Counted from the stretch's first letter, positions 41,671 through 50,983 are shown. The stretch: DNA of 64,000 bases from Pseudomonas reidholzensis (GCF_900536025.1 NZ_UNOZ01000007.1:124001-188000), one strand, 5' to 3'. The notes: generated by a model not told the origin, from the sequence alone. Program-made: numbers and translations.

Positions 41671-44127
41671 ATGGGTGTTATTGCCACTGAACGGCTGTCG
41701 ACAGACCGCTACGTGAAGGCTGCGGCCATCAGCTATGTGTTTCTGCTGGGAGCACCGCTCTTCGCGCACGCAGCCGAGCCGGCGGCGAGTGCGGTCACCA
41801 GCAATCAACGGCAGTACTCACTCGACCTGCCTGCCAGTGCATTGCCCCGAAGCCTGACGGCGCTGTCGATCGCCACCGGCCAGCAGTTGCTATACACCAA
41901 CGACCAGGTCTTCGAGCACCACTCGGCCCCCGCTTTGCGAGGTCGCTACACCCTGCCCCAGGCGCTTGACCAATTGCTGCAAGGCACAGGCATCGTCTGG
42001 CGCCGCACCGGCCCAGGCGTGCTGACCCTGGAAAGCGCACCGCGTGGCGAGGCCCTCGCCCTCGACGCGACCCGCGTCGATGCCCACGGCCTGGGAGCGA
42101 CCACCGAAGGCACCGGTTCCTACACCACCGGCGTGACCAGTACTGCAACCCGCATGAACCTTTCGGTTCGCGAAACGCCACAGAGCATCAGTGTCATCAC
42201 CCGTCAGCAGATGGACGACCAGCACCTCGCAAGCGTGACCGATGTGCTCAAGCAGAACCCGGGTATCACCATGTCCCAGGACGGCGGCGAGCGCTTTCAT
42301 ATCTACTCGCGTGGCTCTGAGATCAGCACCTACCAACTCGACGGCGTCAACACCACCCAGGAATACCTGACCCGCAACATGCCCAGCACCCTGCTCGACA
42401 TGGCCCTGTTCGACCGCGTGGAAATCGTCCGCGGCGCCACCGGCCTGATGACCGGCGCGGGTGAGCCCAATGGCGTGGTCAACCTGGTGCGCAAGCGGCC
42501 GACGCGCGAGTTCCAGTCCTACGTTCAGGCTGGGATCGGCTCCTGGGACTACTACCGCGCCGAGGCGGACGTCTCCGGCCCACTGATCGACAGCGGCAAA
42601 CTGCGTGGCCGAATGGTCGCCGCCAAACAGACCAACCACAGCTTCATGGACTGGTACAAACAGGAGCGCGACCTGCTGTATGGGGTACTCGAAGCAGACC
42701 TGAGCGACACCACTACCCTGCGCCTTGGCGTCGACTACCAGACGTACGATGCCGATGGCGCGCCCGGTGTTCCGCTGTTTTTCAGCAACGGCGCGGCCAC
42801 CGATTTTTCCCGTTCGACCAGTTCCGGCCCGCGCTGGATGTATGAAGACCTGACCACCAAGAACTACTCGCTGGGCCTGGACCAGGAACTCGCAAACGGC
42901 TGGCAACTGAAGCTGGCCGCTAACTACATGGACGTCGACCGGGACTCGCTGTCGGCGTTTTACCGGACCGGCGCCGGCGTTTCCACCCTCGACCAGGCGA
43001 CTGGCAGCGCGATGGCTGACTTGCTGCAGGTGTCTGCCCACCAAGTGCAGAAAGGCCTCAACGTTACCTTGCAGGGGCCGTTCGAGCTGCTTGGTCAGTC
43101 GCACGAGGTCATCGCCGGGTTCGACTATCTGGACTACGAAAACAACCACTTCACCGGTACCGCCGGCCCCGCCAATTTCAATTTCTATACCTGGGACAAC
43201 CGCATCAGCGAGCCCAGCAGCTACTCGCCCCTGCTGGACTACGACGTGTTCATTCGCCAGACCGGTTACTTCCTGGCTACCCGGCTCAACTTCACCGACG
43301 ATCTGCACCTGATCCTCGGGGCTCGCGGTACCAACTACCGGTATGACTCCATCCAGGTAGTACTCACCCCCGGCGGCAGGAGCAGCCCGTCGGCCCTGCA
43401 CGAGCGCGGCGAAGTCACGCCTTATGCCGGCCTGGTGTATGACCTGACAGCGGAACAATCGATCTACGCCAGCTACACCGACATCTTCAAACCGCAGACT
43501 GCTCGCGATCGCACCGGCAAGGTACTCGACCCGGTCGTGGGCCTGAACTACGAGATGGGCTGGAAGGGTGAGTTCCTGGAAGGCCGCCTGAACAGCAGCG
43601 CGGCGGTCTACCTGATCAAACGGGACAACCTGGCGGAACGGGATGGACTTTTCCTGGTGTCCGGCAGCACCGACAATGCCTACCGCGCGGTCAGCGGTGC
43701 CAAAACCAAAGGTATCGATCTCGAGCTGGCGGGCGAAGTACTGCCGGGCTGGAACGTGCATACCGGTTACAGCCATTCGCGCACCGAAGATGCCAGCGGC
43801 ACGCGTCTGACCCCACAATTGCCGCTGGACACCTTCCGCCTGTGGACGACCTATCGCCTGCCCGCCGAGTGGGACCGCCTGACCGTCGGCGGCGGGGTCA
43901 ACTGGAACGCGCAGCAGTCGATGAAGACCAGCTACAACACCCGCATCGTTCAGGACGACTACGCCGTCGCCAGCCTCATGGCGCGCTATAAGCTCAACGC
44001 AAATCTCGCGGCGACGCTGAATCTTGAAAATCTCTTCGACAAGCATTACTACGCGGGCCTGGCGGGCAACTATGGGCACTATGGGGCGCCTAGAAACGCA
44101 ACGCTCAATCTGCGCTATGACTTTTAA
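41671..44127 (+). CDS. TonB-dependent siderophore receptor with STN domain (system E)
   Basis: The 818-residue form starts at the ATG at 41671 (GGAG 9 nt upstream); an ATG at 41650 is an alternative. The signal region runs to about PLFAHAAEP. STN domain: YSLDLPASALPRSLTALSIA. TonB box: ALALDATRVD. Plug: VRETPQSISVITRQQMDDQH and FDRVEIVRGATGLMTGAGEP followed by NGVVNLVRKRPT. The barrel ends PRNATLNLRYDF. It lies after a REP pair and the A-rich element. It belongs to the FpvA-like receptor group that imports ferric siderophores; the ligand cannot be assigned. Confidence 0.9.
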   Translation: MGVIATERLSTDRYVKAAAISYVFLLGAPLFAHAAEPAASAVTSNQRQYSLDLPASALPRSLTALSIATGQQLLYTNDQVFEHHSAPALRGRYTLPQALDQLLQGTGIVWRRTGPGVLTLESAPRGEALALDATRVDAHGLGATTEGTGSYTTGVTSTATRMNLSVRETPQSISVITRQQMDDQHLASVTDVLKQNPGITMSQDGGERFHIYSRGSEISTYQLDGVNTTQEYLTRNMPSTLLDMALFDRVEIVRGATGLMTGAGEPNGVVNLVRKRPTREFQSYVQAGIGSWDYYRAEADVSGPLIDSGKLRGRMVAAKQTNHSFMDWYKQERDLLYGVLEADLSDTTTLRLGVDYQTYDADGAPGVPLFFSNGAATDFSRSTSSGPRWMYEDLTTKNYSLGLDQELANGWQLKLAANYMDVDRDSLSAFYRTGAGVSTLDQATGSAMADLLQVSAHQVQKGLNVTLQGPFELLGQSHEVIAGFDYLDYENNHFTGTAGPANFNFYTWDNRISEPSSYSPLLDYDVFIRQTGYFLATRLNFTDDLHLILGARGTNYRYDSIQVVLTPGGRSSPSALHERGEVTPYAGLVYDLTAEQSIYASYTDIFKPQTARDRTGKVLDPVVGLNYEMGWKGEFLEGRLNSSAAVYLIKRDNLAERDGLFLVSGSTDNAYRAVSGAKTKGIDLELAGEVLPGWNVHTGYSHSRTEDASGTRLTPQLPLDTFRLWTTYRLPAEWDRLTVGGGVNWNAQQSMKTSYNTRIVQDDYAVASLMARYKLNANLAATLNLENLFDKHYYAGLAGNYGHYGAPRNATLNLRYDF

Positions 44128-44227
44128 ATCCGAGCTTCTTTGCGCCAGGTAAGACAAAGGAACGCGTCAAGGTTGCCGAGAGTCTGAATCTAAGACCCAC
44201 AACCGTATGATTCAGAGGCGGCCGCAC

Positions 44228-45568
44228 ATGAGCTTCATCGTCTGGGTCGCCATGCTCGGTGCCGTCTTGCTGCTGCTGGCGCTGACCTCGTCCTACCTGC
44301 GCTGGATACCGGTCACCACCTCGGTGGTCTGCCTGGGCCTGGGAGTTGCGCTTGGCCCTGCAGGGTTGGGGCTGCTGCAACTGGACCTGGCCCAGGCGAG
44401 CGGCTGGATGGAGCACCTCACCGAAGTCGCCGTGCTGTTTTCGCTGTTTGTCAGCGGCCTCAAGCTGCGCCTGCCGCTGAGCAGCCACAGCTGGCGGGTG
44501 GCGTTCTGCCTGGCCGGGCCGGTGATGCTGCTGTGCATCGGCGGGGTCAGCCTGCTGCTGCACTACGGCCTGAACATGGGCTGGGGCGTGTCGGTGCTGA
44601 TCGGGGCCATTCTGGCGCCCACCGATCCGGTGCTGGCCACCCTGGTGCAGGTCAGCGACGCCCAGGACTATGACCGGGTGCGCTTCAGCCTGTCGGGGGA
44701 AGCGGGCCTGAACGATGGCGTGGCCTTCCCTTTCGTGATCCTCGGCCTGTTGCTGCAGAATCAGGCCAGCGGCACCCCGTGGTTCACTGACTGGCTGTTG
44801 CAGGACGTGCTCTGGGCGGTGCCGGCGGGCCTGCTGTGCGGCTACTGGATGGGCCGCGGCCTGGGCAAGTTGACCCTGTACCTGCGTATCCAGCACGACG
44901 ACAGCACCGTCTCGCCCAACGACTACCTGACCCTGGCCCTGATCGCCATGGCCTACGTGGTGGCCGAGCTGATCCATGGCTATGGGTTTCTCGCGGTATT
45001 TGCCGCAGGCCTGGGTTTGCGGCAAGCCGAAGTGCACACCAGTACCCGCTCGCATAAACCCGCCGAACACCTGGTGCAGCCGGTGGTCGGCCACCAGCAC
45101 GTGGCGCCCGAGCATGCCGTCAAAGGCGATGTGACAACGCTGGAAGACACCCAGGTCGCGGCGGGCATCATGCTCGGCGACATGCTGTCGTTTGGCGGCC
45201 TGGTGGAGCGGGCGATGGAAGTGTTTCTGGTGACCCTGCTAGGCGTGGTGCTGCTCGAGCACTGGGACTGGCGCGCACTGATCGTGGCCGGGGCGCTGTT
45301 TGTGTTCATTCGTCCGCTGAGCATCCTCATGGTGCCCTGGCGACGGCTGCTGGACATGCGCCAGCGCGGCTTGCTGGGCTGGTTCGGGATCCGTGGCATC
45401 GGCAGCCTGTACTACCTGTTCTACTCGCTCAACCACGACCTGATGCCGGCGGTCGCGGCCTCGAGTACCAACCTGACGTTATCGGTGGTGGCGTTGAGCA
45501 TTGTCGTGCATGGCCTGAGCGTTCAACCGCTGCTCGAGCGCTACGCGTCCGGCAAGCGGCCAAGCTGA
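44228..45568 (+). CDS. CPA1-family Na+/H+ (cation/proton) antiporter
   Basis: A 446-residue membrane protein with about twelve helices. Visible family features: LGLGVALGPAGLGLLQLDLA at TM3, GAILAPTDPVLATLVQVSDA (the TDP motif of CPA1 ion binding), then LSGEAGLNDGVAFPFVILGL (the ND pair central to transport) and GIRGIGSLYYLFYSLNHDLM near the C-terminus. It starts at the ATG at 44228 and ends before a strong hairpin. It has no large cytosolic regulatory tail. It probably exports Na+ or K+ in exchange for protons and aids pH or salt homeostasis. It stands alone as a transcriptional unit. Confidence 0.85.
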   Translation: MSFIVWVAMLGAVLLLLALTSSYLRWIPVTTSVVCLGLGVALGPAGLGLLQLDLAQASGWMEHLTEVAVLFSLFVSGLKLRLPLSSHSWRVAFCLAGPVMLLCIGGVSLLLHYGLNMGWGVSVLIGAILAPTDPVLATLVQVSDAQDYDRVRFSLSGEAGLNDGVAFPFVILGLLLQNQASGTPWFTDWLLQDVLWAVPAGLLCGYWMGRGLGKLTLYLRIQHDDSTVSPNDYLTLALIAMAYVVAELIHGYGFLAVFAAGLGLRQAEVHTSTRSHKPAEHLVQPVVGHQHVAPEHAVKGDVTTLEDTQVAAGIMLGDMLSFGGLVERAMEVFLVTLLGVVLLEHWDWRALIVAGALFVFIRPLSILMVPWRRLLDMRQRGLLGWFGIRGIGSLYYLFYSLNHDLMPAVAASSTNLTLSVVALSIVVHGLSVQPLLERYASGKRPS

Positions 45569-45590
45569 TGCGGCTGCGGCTGGCGTGAGC

Positions 45591-45619
45591 CGGCTGGGGC
45601 TGTCTCGCCGCCCCAGCCG
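45591..45619. terminator. Bidirectional terminator hairpin
   Basis: CGGCTGGGGC at 45591-45600 pairs with GCCCCAGCCG at 45610-45619 across a 9-nt loop. It lies between the converging antiporter and DUF3618 genes. No U-tract is obvious on either strand. Confidence 0.65.
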
Positions 45620-45643
45620 ATTCAGGCTATATGCCGCGCTTAC

Positions 45644-46450
45644 CTACGACGGCAACACCAACCCCGCAGAAGGATCACTCTCCCCTGCCCGGTGCGTCCC
45701 CTCCGGCGCCGGCTTTGCAGTCGACTGCCGAACAGTCTCGGTGATCGCCTGCTTGGCCTCCTCACCCTTGGCCTTCAAGGTGTCGGTCAAGCGGTCACTG
45801 CTGGCCCCGAGCAACTCATCTTCCTTCTGCGTGCCGGGCAACGCCGCGCCCAGCGCTGCGCCCAGTGCGATGCCCAATGCGGCGAGGACCAGCGGTTGCT
45901 CTTTGAGCAGATGATCGAACTGCCCTTTCAGCGCCGAGGCCTGAGCGCCGATCTGCCGGGCGCCGCCGCGCAGGCTGTCAGCAGAGCCCTCCAGCGAGTC
46001 ACGGGCACCGTGCCCGAGCTCGCCGGCCCGCTCACGCAGGTCATGCGCCTGGGTGCGCACGCTGTGGCCAGCATCGTGCAGCGCTTCGCCAGCATGGGCG
46101 AAGGCGCCTTTGACGCTGTCCACCGCCTCGCCGAGTTTTTCCCCGATGCCAGGCCCAGCGGTTGCCGGCCCTGGGTTGAACGGCCGATTCTGGTTGAGGC
46201 CCAGCCAGGCCAGGCCTAGCACCGTCAAGGTCGCGGGCACAGGATTGTTTTTCAGGGTGGTGCCCAGGTTATGCAGGAACTCGCCCCCATTGCCCTTGCT
46301 GTAGGCCAGCAGCTGATCCATCAGCTGGCCCGGGCTCAGGCGTTGCTCCAAGGCATCGACCAGGTCACTGATGTGTTCACGCTTGGCGTTGATCTCCTGC
46401 TCGAGCAGGTCGGGGTCCTTGTGGGTGTCATGTTCAAAGGAGGTACTCAT
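45644..46450 (-). CDS. DUF3618 envelope/stress protein
   Basis: A 268-residue protein. Its N-terminus, PDLLEQEINAKREHISDLVD, then ALEQRLSPGQLMDQLLAYSK, is the DUF3618 module. A membrane segment follows (NPVPATLTVLGLAWLGL), then a long helical region with ERAGELGHGARDSLEGSADS, and a second hydrophobic segment (QPLVLAALGIALGAALGAAL). It resembles ElaB/YqjD-type ribosome- or membrane-anchored stationary-phase proteins in layout. It overlaps the upstream holin-like gene by 4 bp and ends the operon of three. Confidence 0.8.
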   Translation of the reverse strand: MSTSFEHDTHKDPDLLEQEINAKREHISDLVDALEQRLSPGQLMDQLLAYSKGNGGEFLHNLGTTLKNNPVPATLTVLGLAWLGLNQNRPFNPGPATAGPGIGEKLGEAVDSVKGAFAHAGEALHDAGHSVRTQAHDLRERAGELGHGARDSLEGSADSLRGGARQIGAQASALKGQFDHLLKEQPLVLAALGIALGAALGAALPGTQKEDELLGASSDRLTDTLKAKGEEAKQAITETVRQSTAKPAPEGTHRAGESDPSAGLVLPS

Positions 46451-46875
46451 GGCAGTTTCCTCTTCAACGCGTCCTTGTCCTGCTGCATGGCATGCAGCGT
46501 GCGATCGGGTGTCAGCTGCGCAGGGTCGAACTGCTTCTTGCCGGACTGCAGCATGATCATGCCGATGACCACCGTTACCCCGCCGACGATCACTGCCGCC
46601 AGCCAGGGCTCGACGAACATCGACAGGCCATACACCGCCGCCAGCAGCAAGATGATGAACCCCGCCAGCAGCACGATGGCGCCCGCCGCCACGGCGGCAG
46701 TGCCGGCCTTCAAGGCCGTGAGGTTGTGCTGCAATTCCGCCTTGGCCAGCGCCAGCTCCTTGCTGAACAGCTCGGGCACTTCTCGCATCAATTGGCGCAG
46801 CAGGCCGCCGACGCCGACCGGATCTTCAGCCGGTGTGTGCAGCGCAGGCGTCACTTGGAGAGGGTCCTTGTTCAT
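46447..46875 (-). CDS. Phage-holin-family (holin-X-like) membrane protein
   Basis: A 142-residue protein from the ATG at 46875, with AGGAGG 6 nt upstream; the start overlaps the stop of the upstream gene in TGATG. Two membrane helices (GTAAVAAGAIVLLAGFIILL and LAAVIVGGVTVVIGMIML) follow a cytosolic stretch, VGGLLRQLMREVPELFSKEL. This fits the YqjE/putative actinobacterial holin-X family. In Pseudomonas such proteins accompany DUF3618 and ElaB-like proteins in stress operons; a phage origin is not implied. Confidence 0.8.
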   Translation of the reverse strand: MNKDPLQVTPALHTPAEDPVGVGGLLRQLMREVPELFSKELALAKAELQHNLTALKAGTAAVAAGAIVLLAGFIILLLAAVYGLSMFVEPWLAAVIVGGVTVVIGMIMLQSGKKQFDPAQLTPDRTLHAMQQDKDALKRKLP

Positions 46876-47486
46876 CACTCACCTCCTTTGAGCGGGTCAC
46901 GCTCGAATGGGCTGCCGCCAACCGGCGTGCCGCCGCCCATGCCGACCGAGTCGACCGGGGTGTAGGGCTTGTGGGTCGACACGTCACTGGCGCGGTCGGG
47001 GCTGGGCGGTGTGCTCTGGTAGGGCGCGCTGGCACCGAACTCCGGCGTGGGGGCCGCTGACGCCGAAGCGGCCGGCGCGTGGTTGGCGCTGGCCCGCAGG
47101 AAGCGCGACAAGGCGAAACCGATCGCCACACTCCCCGCCAGGAACAACCCGGGGTTGTCCTGTGCCAGCCGCGAGCCGCGCCGCAACAGGTCTTCGGCGC
47201 TCTCGTGGCGCATGCGCTCGGCAAAGCTGCCGATGTGCTCGGCCGCCTCGCTCAGGTAGTGGGACACCCCCAGGGTATCGTTGCCCTGCAACGCCGACGC
47301 GGCGGAGCGAGCCCCTTCCTTCAACGAGTCGAGCTGGTCGGCTGCGGTGTCGCGGTAGTGCTCAAAGTGCTCGGTGCCTTGGGTCTTGGCCTCCCCCAGC
47401 AGGGCACCGGCTTCGTCGGTAAGGGCGTGCAGATGATCCTGGGTGCTGTTCGGCGCCGAACCCTGGCTTTGATCGCGCTGTTCCAT
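46875..47486 (-). CDS. ElaB/YqjD-like membrane-anchored protein, first gene of a three-gene operon
   Basis: The 203-residue protein starts at the ATG at 47486, with GAGGA 8 nt upstream. The helical region HLHALTDEAGALLGEAKTQG and HFEHYRDTAADQLDSLKEGA recalls the ElaB/YqjD helical repeat. A membrane segment follows at DNPGLFLAGSVAIGFALSRF. The tail is rich in Pro, Ala and Ser (SAPTPEFGASAPYQSTPP). It is coupled to the downstream holin-X-like gene by TGATG overlap. Similar operons respond to osmotic or stationary-phase stress, which is an inference here. Confidence 0.75.
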   Translation of the reverse strand: MEQRDQSQGSAPNSTQDHLHALTDEAGALLGEAKTQGTEHFEHYRDTAADQLDSLKEGARSAASALQGNDTLGVSHYLSEAAEHIGSFAERMRHESAEDLLRRGSRLAQDNPGLFLAGSVAIGFALSRFLRASANHAPAASASAAPTPEFGASAPYQSTPPSPDRASDVSTHKPYTPVDSVGMGGGTPVGGSPFERDPLKGGE

Positions 47487-47675
47487 GGTCGTGTTCCTCG
47501 ATGATGAAGACCCGGCAGGTGCCGAATCGTGTGTCATTCATTCGGGGGACGTAGCGCAGATGCCGGGAGTTCAGTCAGCTGGATCGGTGACCGATAGGCC
47601 CCGCACCAATGGCTTGCGCGGGGTATACAGGGGGCGCCAGGCAACGGGGCACGACGCATGGGCGCGGCGGGTGGA

Positions 47676-49226
47676 TCACAGCTTGAAACGGACCCGGATC
47701 GTGCTTTTTTCGACCTGGCGATCGACGGTAATGGCCGTGCTGCCGTAGCCGGAATAGCTCTTGACCAGGCGCATGCCCAGCCCGGTGCCACTGGGCGTGG
47801 GATAGGTCTCGGGGAAGCCGTCACCTTCATCGGTCACGGTGATCAGCGCGTGGTCCAACGCGTCTTTGACGCTGACGCCAATGGTCCCCTTGCCATACTT
47901 GAGGGCGTTGGTGATCAGCTCGGAGATGACCAGGCCCAGCGGGGCCATGCGCTCGGGCGGCAGGATGAAGGGGTCTGCGTCGAGGAGGATGGTGCGGTCG
48001 GCCAACGCTTTACCGAGGTCGCCCAACAGGGCGGCGAGATAATCACAGGCGCGGACCTCCTGGGTAGCGGCATTCTGGTAAAGCCGCTCGTGCACGCTGG
48101 CGATGGTCACTACCCGCCCGGCGGCCGTCTCGAGCTGCAGCTTGACCGCCTCATCCGCCGCCAGGTTGGCCTGCAGCAACAGCAGGGTATTGACCAGGTG
48201 CAGGCTGTTCTTGACCCGGTGGTGGATTTCTTCGAGGTGGAAATCACTTTCGCTGAGTTTGCTGTGCTGCGCATCGATCAGCGAGCGCAACTGCGCTTCA
48301 TGATGATGCCGCTCGGTGATGTCCCGAGAAACCGCGATGATCTTCTCGACACTGCCGTCGGCGGCGAAGATCGGCGCCACGGTGACGTCCCACCACTTCG
48401 GCTCACCTTGCGCGGTCGGGCACAACGCTTCGAAGCGGGTGGATTCACCGCACCCAACCTTGTCGATGGCCTCCGTCACCACCGCCGTGGACACCTCGGG
48501 CCAGAGCCGCGACCAGCGTTTGCCTTGCACCAGCGCCAGGTCGCCGATGTGCATCAGGCACATCCCGGCTTCGTTCATGAACTCGATGTCGCCGCTGGCC
48601 GAGAGGATCTTGACGCAATCCGGACTGGCGTTGAGCACGCTCTCTGAGTAGGGATTGGGCTTGTGCGCATCAGCGCCGGCCGCCAGACGCTCGACCGACA
48701 TGGAAATGACGTTGGCGATTCCTTCCATGAATACCAGGTCGCTCTCGATGAAGTCATCACCGTCGCTACTGTCGGCTTCGAGCACGCCGAAGGGTATTGA
48801 CGCCCCCCGAATGGGCACGTTGATCGCCCGCTCGATGCCGTACTTCTTGAGCAGCGAGGGGGTTCTGAAGCGGTGCTCCTGGCCCAGGTGATTGGACAGC
48901 ACCGGCCGGTAAGTAGAAATAGCAAAACCCGCCGGGCTGGCCTCATCGCCGCCCACCCGGGCGCTGCCAATGTCGGAGTCATCCCAGCCCACGCCATGCG
49001 ACAAGAGGAAGTCGCCCTCATCGACAACGGGGGTCAGCACCTTGGCGAAGCGGGTCTGCATACCGCTGGCCACGGTTGAGCAGGCCAGGGTCAGCAGCTC
49101 ATCGAGATCGGACAGCTTGAGCGACCGCACGCCGAACTCGACCACCAGTTCATGCTGCTTGCGCAGCCTGGCATGGGACTTCTGCAGCGCCGCGCGGATG
49201 GTTTCGTCTGGAGGTGACTGTTGCAT
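47676..49226 (-). CDS. GAF-PAS sensor kinase of the HisKA_2 (HWE-like) class
   Basis: The 516-residue soluble kinase is started at 49226, though an in-frame ATG at 49265 is also possible and neither has a strong ribosome site. GAF domain about residues 35-185 (IERAINVPIRGASIPFGVLE). PAS domain about 190-305, ending IIAVSRDITERHHHEAQLRS. HisKA_2 with His335/336 in EEIHHRVKNSLHLVNTLLLL. GHKL ATPase from about 425 (PLGLVISELITNALKYGKGT, DEGDGFPETYPTPSGTGLGM). Such enzymes phosphorylate stress or light response regulators in trans. No receiver lies beside it. Confidence 0.85.
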   Translation of the reverse strand: MQQSPPDETIRAALQKSHARLRKQHELVVEFGVRSLKLSDLDELLTLACSTVASGMQTRFAKVLTPVVDEGDFLLSHGVGWDDSDIGSARVGGDEASPAGFAISTYRPVLSNHLGQEHRFRTPSLLKKYGIERAINVPIRGASIPFGVLEADSSDGDDFIESDLVFMEGIANVISMSVERLAAGADAHKPNPYSESVLNASPDCVKILSASGDIEFMNEAGMCLMHIGDLALVQGKRWSRLWPEVSTAVVTEAIDKVGCGESTRFEALCPTAQGEPKWWDVTVAPIFAADGSVEKIIAVSRDITERHHHEAQLRSLIDAQHSKLSESDFHLEEIHHRVKNSLHLVNTLLLLQANLAADEAVKLQLETAAGRVVTIASVHERLYQNAATQEVRACDYLAALLGDLGKALADRTILLDADPFILPPERMAPLGLVISELITNALKYGKGTIGVSVKDALDHALITVTDEGDGFPETYPTPSGTGLGMRLVKSYSGYGSTAITVDRQVEKSTIRVRFKL

Positions 49227-49449
49227 GGGATAACCCGGGCTGACCCTGGACGGGAGATGCGTCATCTTAGCCGGGCGGCAGGTGAAAGAGCCACTATGGC
49301 AGCTTGGAGCTGTTTGCTATTTATCCGGGCGCCGATAGAACTTTTGCCTATTAACCGGTCTATCTGGATACGCAGGGAGGACCTGTCAGGCGCGTCCTGA
49401 AACCTACCCCAGCGCATGTCCAATCGTTGACCAGGAGATGTCTTCGCTC

Positions 49450-49830
49450 ATGAATTTCAATGTCCAACGCAGCCTCCTGCTGGGCCTGTTCGCGTTCATG
49501 GCCATGGGCGCGGCATCCGCCGCACAGATGAAGCCTGTCAGTGCAACCCAGGCAGCGCCCGCGCCGGCGGCGGCCGAGGTTGCCGAGAGTCCATGGCCGA
49601 GCCTGGCCAGCAGCGGTGTACCGTCCGGGCCATTGCTTGCCCATGACGACCGCGACGACCGCCATTGGCACGATCGCCGAGACGACTGGCGGCGTGACAA
49701 CTGGCGCCGTGAACAATGGCGCCGTGAACAGCACCATCGCGAAATGGAACGCCGTCGGGACTGGGAACGCCGGCATGATCGCGCCATGCGCCACCGCTAT
49801 GAAGCCGACCACCGGTACTATCGCCGCTGA
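49450..49830 (+). CDS. Small secreted arginine/histidine-rich protein
   Basis: A 126-residue protein from the ATG at 49450; the ATG at 49438 lies directly against the AGGAG ribosome site and is unlikely to be used. A signal peptide, NFNVQRSLLLGLFAFMAMG, ends near AASAAQ. A short linker rich in Ala and Pro follows, then a tail of DRDDRHWHDRRDDWRRDNWR and REQHHREMERRRDWERRHDR repeats. The repeat-like tail is strongly charged and includes many His, Asp and Arg, resembling RcnB-like or metal-binding periplasmic proteins. No catalytic domain was seen. Function unknown. Confidence 0.68.
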   Translation: MNFNVQRSLLLGLFAFMAMGAASAAQMKPVSATQAAPAPAAAEVAESPWPSLASSGVPSGPLLAHDDRDDRHWHDRRDDWRRDNWRREQWRREQHHREMERRRDWERRHDRAMRHRYEADHRYYRR

Positions 49831-50002
49831 CGGCACACTATGCGCTTAGCGCATTCAGAAAAGCGCAATAAATATACAAATCACATAATTAGCTTAGAAC
49901 CATAAAGCCTTTCACAAGCCCTCTTCATAACGCTAAGTTCACTAGCAACCGACCCCATTCCTGGCGGAGGCCGTCAACCACGACCTCTCCAGGAGTACCT
50001 CC
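49831..50002. promoter_or_regulatory. AT-rich promoter region before the binding-protein gene
   Basis: This 172-bp gap carries an ATGCGC/GCGCAT hairpin (49840-49854), which may end the upstream gene. It is followed by unusually AT-rich sequence around 49865-49900 (AATAAATATACAAATCACAT), the sort of region where a promoter for the sulfonate-type cluster would sit. No specific operator was identified. Confidence 0.45.
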
Positions 50003-50983
50003 ATGCCCCAGCGATCCATCCTCGCCCTGGTCCTTGGCAGCAACCTGCTGTTCGCCGGCCTCGCCAGTGCCGCGCCACTCGAGCCGCTTCGCGTCGCCAA
50101 TCAGAAGTCCGGCATCAAGCTGCTGCTGCAAGCCGCCGGCGAGCTGACTGACGTCCCTTACACCCTCGACTTTTCGGAATTCCCTGCTGCCGCCCCCTTG
50201 GGCGAAGCACTAAACGCCGGCGCAGTGGACGTCGGTGGCCTGGGCGATGCCCCGTATGTGTTCGCCCTGGGTGCCGGTGCGCCGCTCAAGGTGATCAGTA
50301 TTACCCACGCCGACGGCCGCTTCTCGACGTCGATTCTGGTGCCCAAGGACTCCCCGCTGCACAGCGCCGCCGACCTCAAGGGCAAGCGCATCGTCACCAA
50401 CCGCGGCTCGATCGGCCACTTTCTGGTGATCAAGGCCCTGCGCGATGTCGGCCTGCGCACCTCGGACGTGACCTTCGTCAACCTGCTGCCCACCGATGCG
50501 CGCAGCGCCCTGGAAAGCGGCAATGCCGACGCCTGGTCGACCTGGGACCCGTACACCACCATCGCCATCACCCAGAACGGCGCCCGCGTGCTGCGCCGGG
50601 GTGACGACCTGCTGACCAACAACCTGTACCTCGCCGCGACGGCCCAGGCGATAGAGGCCAAACGGCCGCAACTGGAAGACTTCGTCAAGCGCATCGAGCG
50701 CGCCTATCGCTGGGCCAACGGCCACCCGCGCGAGTATGCGCAAGCGCAGGCCAAGGTCACCGGGCTGCCGCTGGAGGTGCACCTGACCTCGGCCAGCAAC
50801 ACTGACTTCCAGCGCGTGGACATCACCGACGCGGTGATCGCCAACCTGCAGGAGACCGCCGATATCTACCGTGAAGAAGGCGTGCTCAGCCGCCCGGTAG
50901 ACGTCTCCAACGGCTTCGACAAAAGCTTCAACGCCGCCCGTGCCCAAGGCGCCGCCAGCACCCCTTCGCAGGCCTCACGATGA
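50003..50983 (+). CDS. ABC-type aliphatic-sulfonate-like substrate-binding protein (SsuA/TauA family)
   Basis: A 326-residue periplasmic protein. Signal peptide: QRSILALVLGSNLLFAGLAS ending ASAAP. The mature domain has LRVANQKSGIKLLLQAAGEL, LNAGAVDVGGLGDAPYVFAL, DLKGKRIVTNRGSIGHFLVI and ESGNADAWSTWDPYTTIAIT, typical of the NrtA/SsuA/TauA family that delivers sulfonates, sulfate esters or nitrate to an ABC importer. The permease and ATPase genes are missing from this cluster, so it depends on components elsewhere. It leads a run with a peroxiredoxin and a flavin monooxygenase, which favours organosulfur uptake under sulfur limitation. Confidence 0.82.
   Translation: MPQRSILALVLGSNLLFAGLASAAPLEPLRVANQKSGIKLLLQAAGELTDVPYTLDFSEFPAAAPLGEALNAGAVDVGGLGDAPYVFALGAGAPLKVISITHADGRFSTSILVPKDSPLHSAADLKGKRIVTNRGSIGHFLVIKALRDVGLRTSDVTFVNLLPTDARSALESGNADAWSTWDPYTTIAITQNGARVLRRGDDLLTNNLYLAATAQAIEAKRPQLEDFVKRIERAYRWANGHPREYAQAQAKVTGLPLEVHLTSASNTDFQRVDITDAVIANLQETADIYREEGVLSRPVDVSNGFDKSFNAARAQGAASTPSQASR

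Noticed and set aside
41890..44157. Open frame of 755 codons opposite receptor E
   Set aside because: Antisense artefact of receptor E, with the same composition signature as other shadows.
46447..46875. Prophage remnant suggested by the holin-like protein
   Set aside because: The flanking genes are ElaB/YqjD-like and DUF3618 stress proteins. No lysin, capsid, integrase or attachment site was seen.
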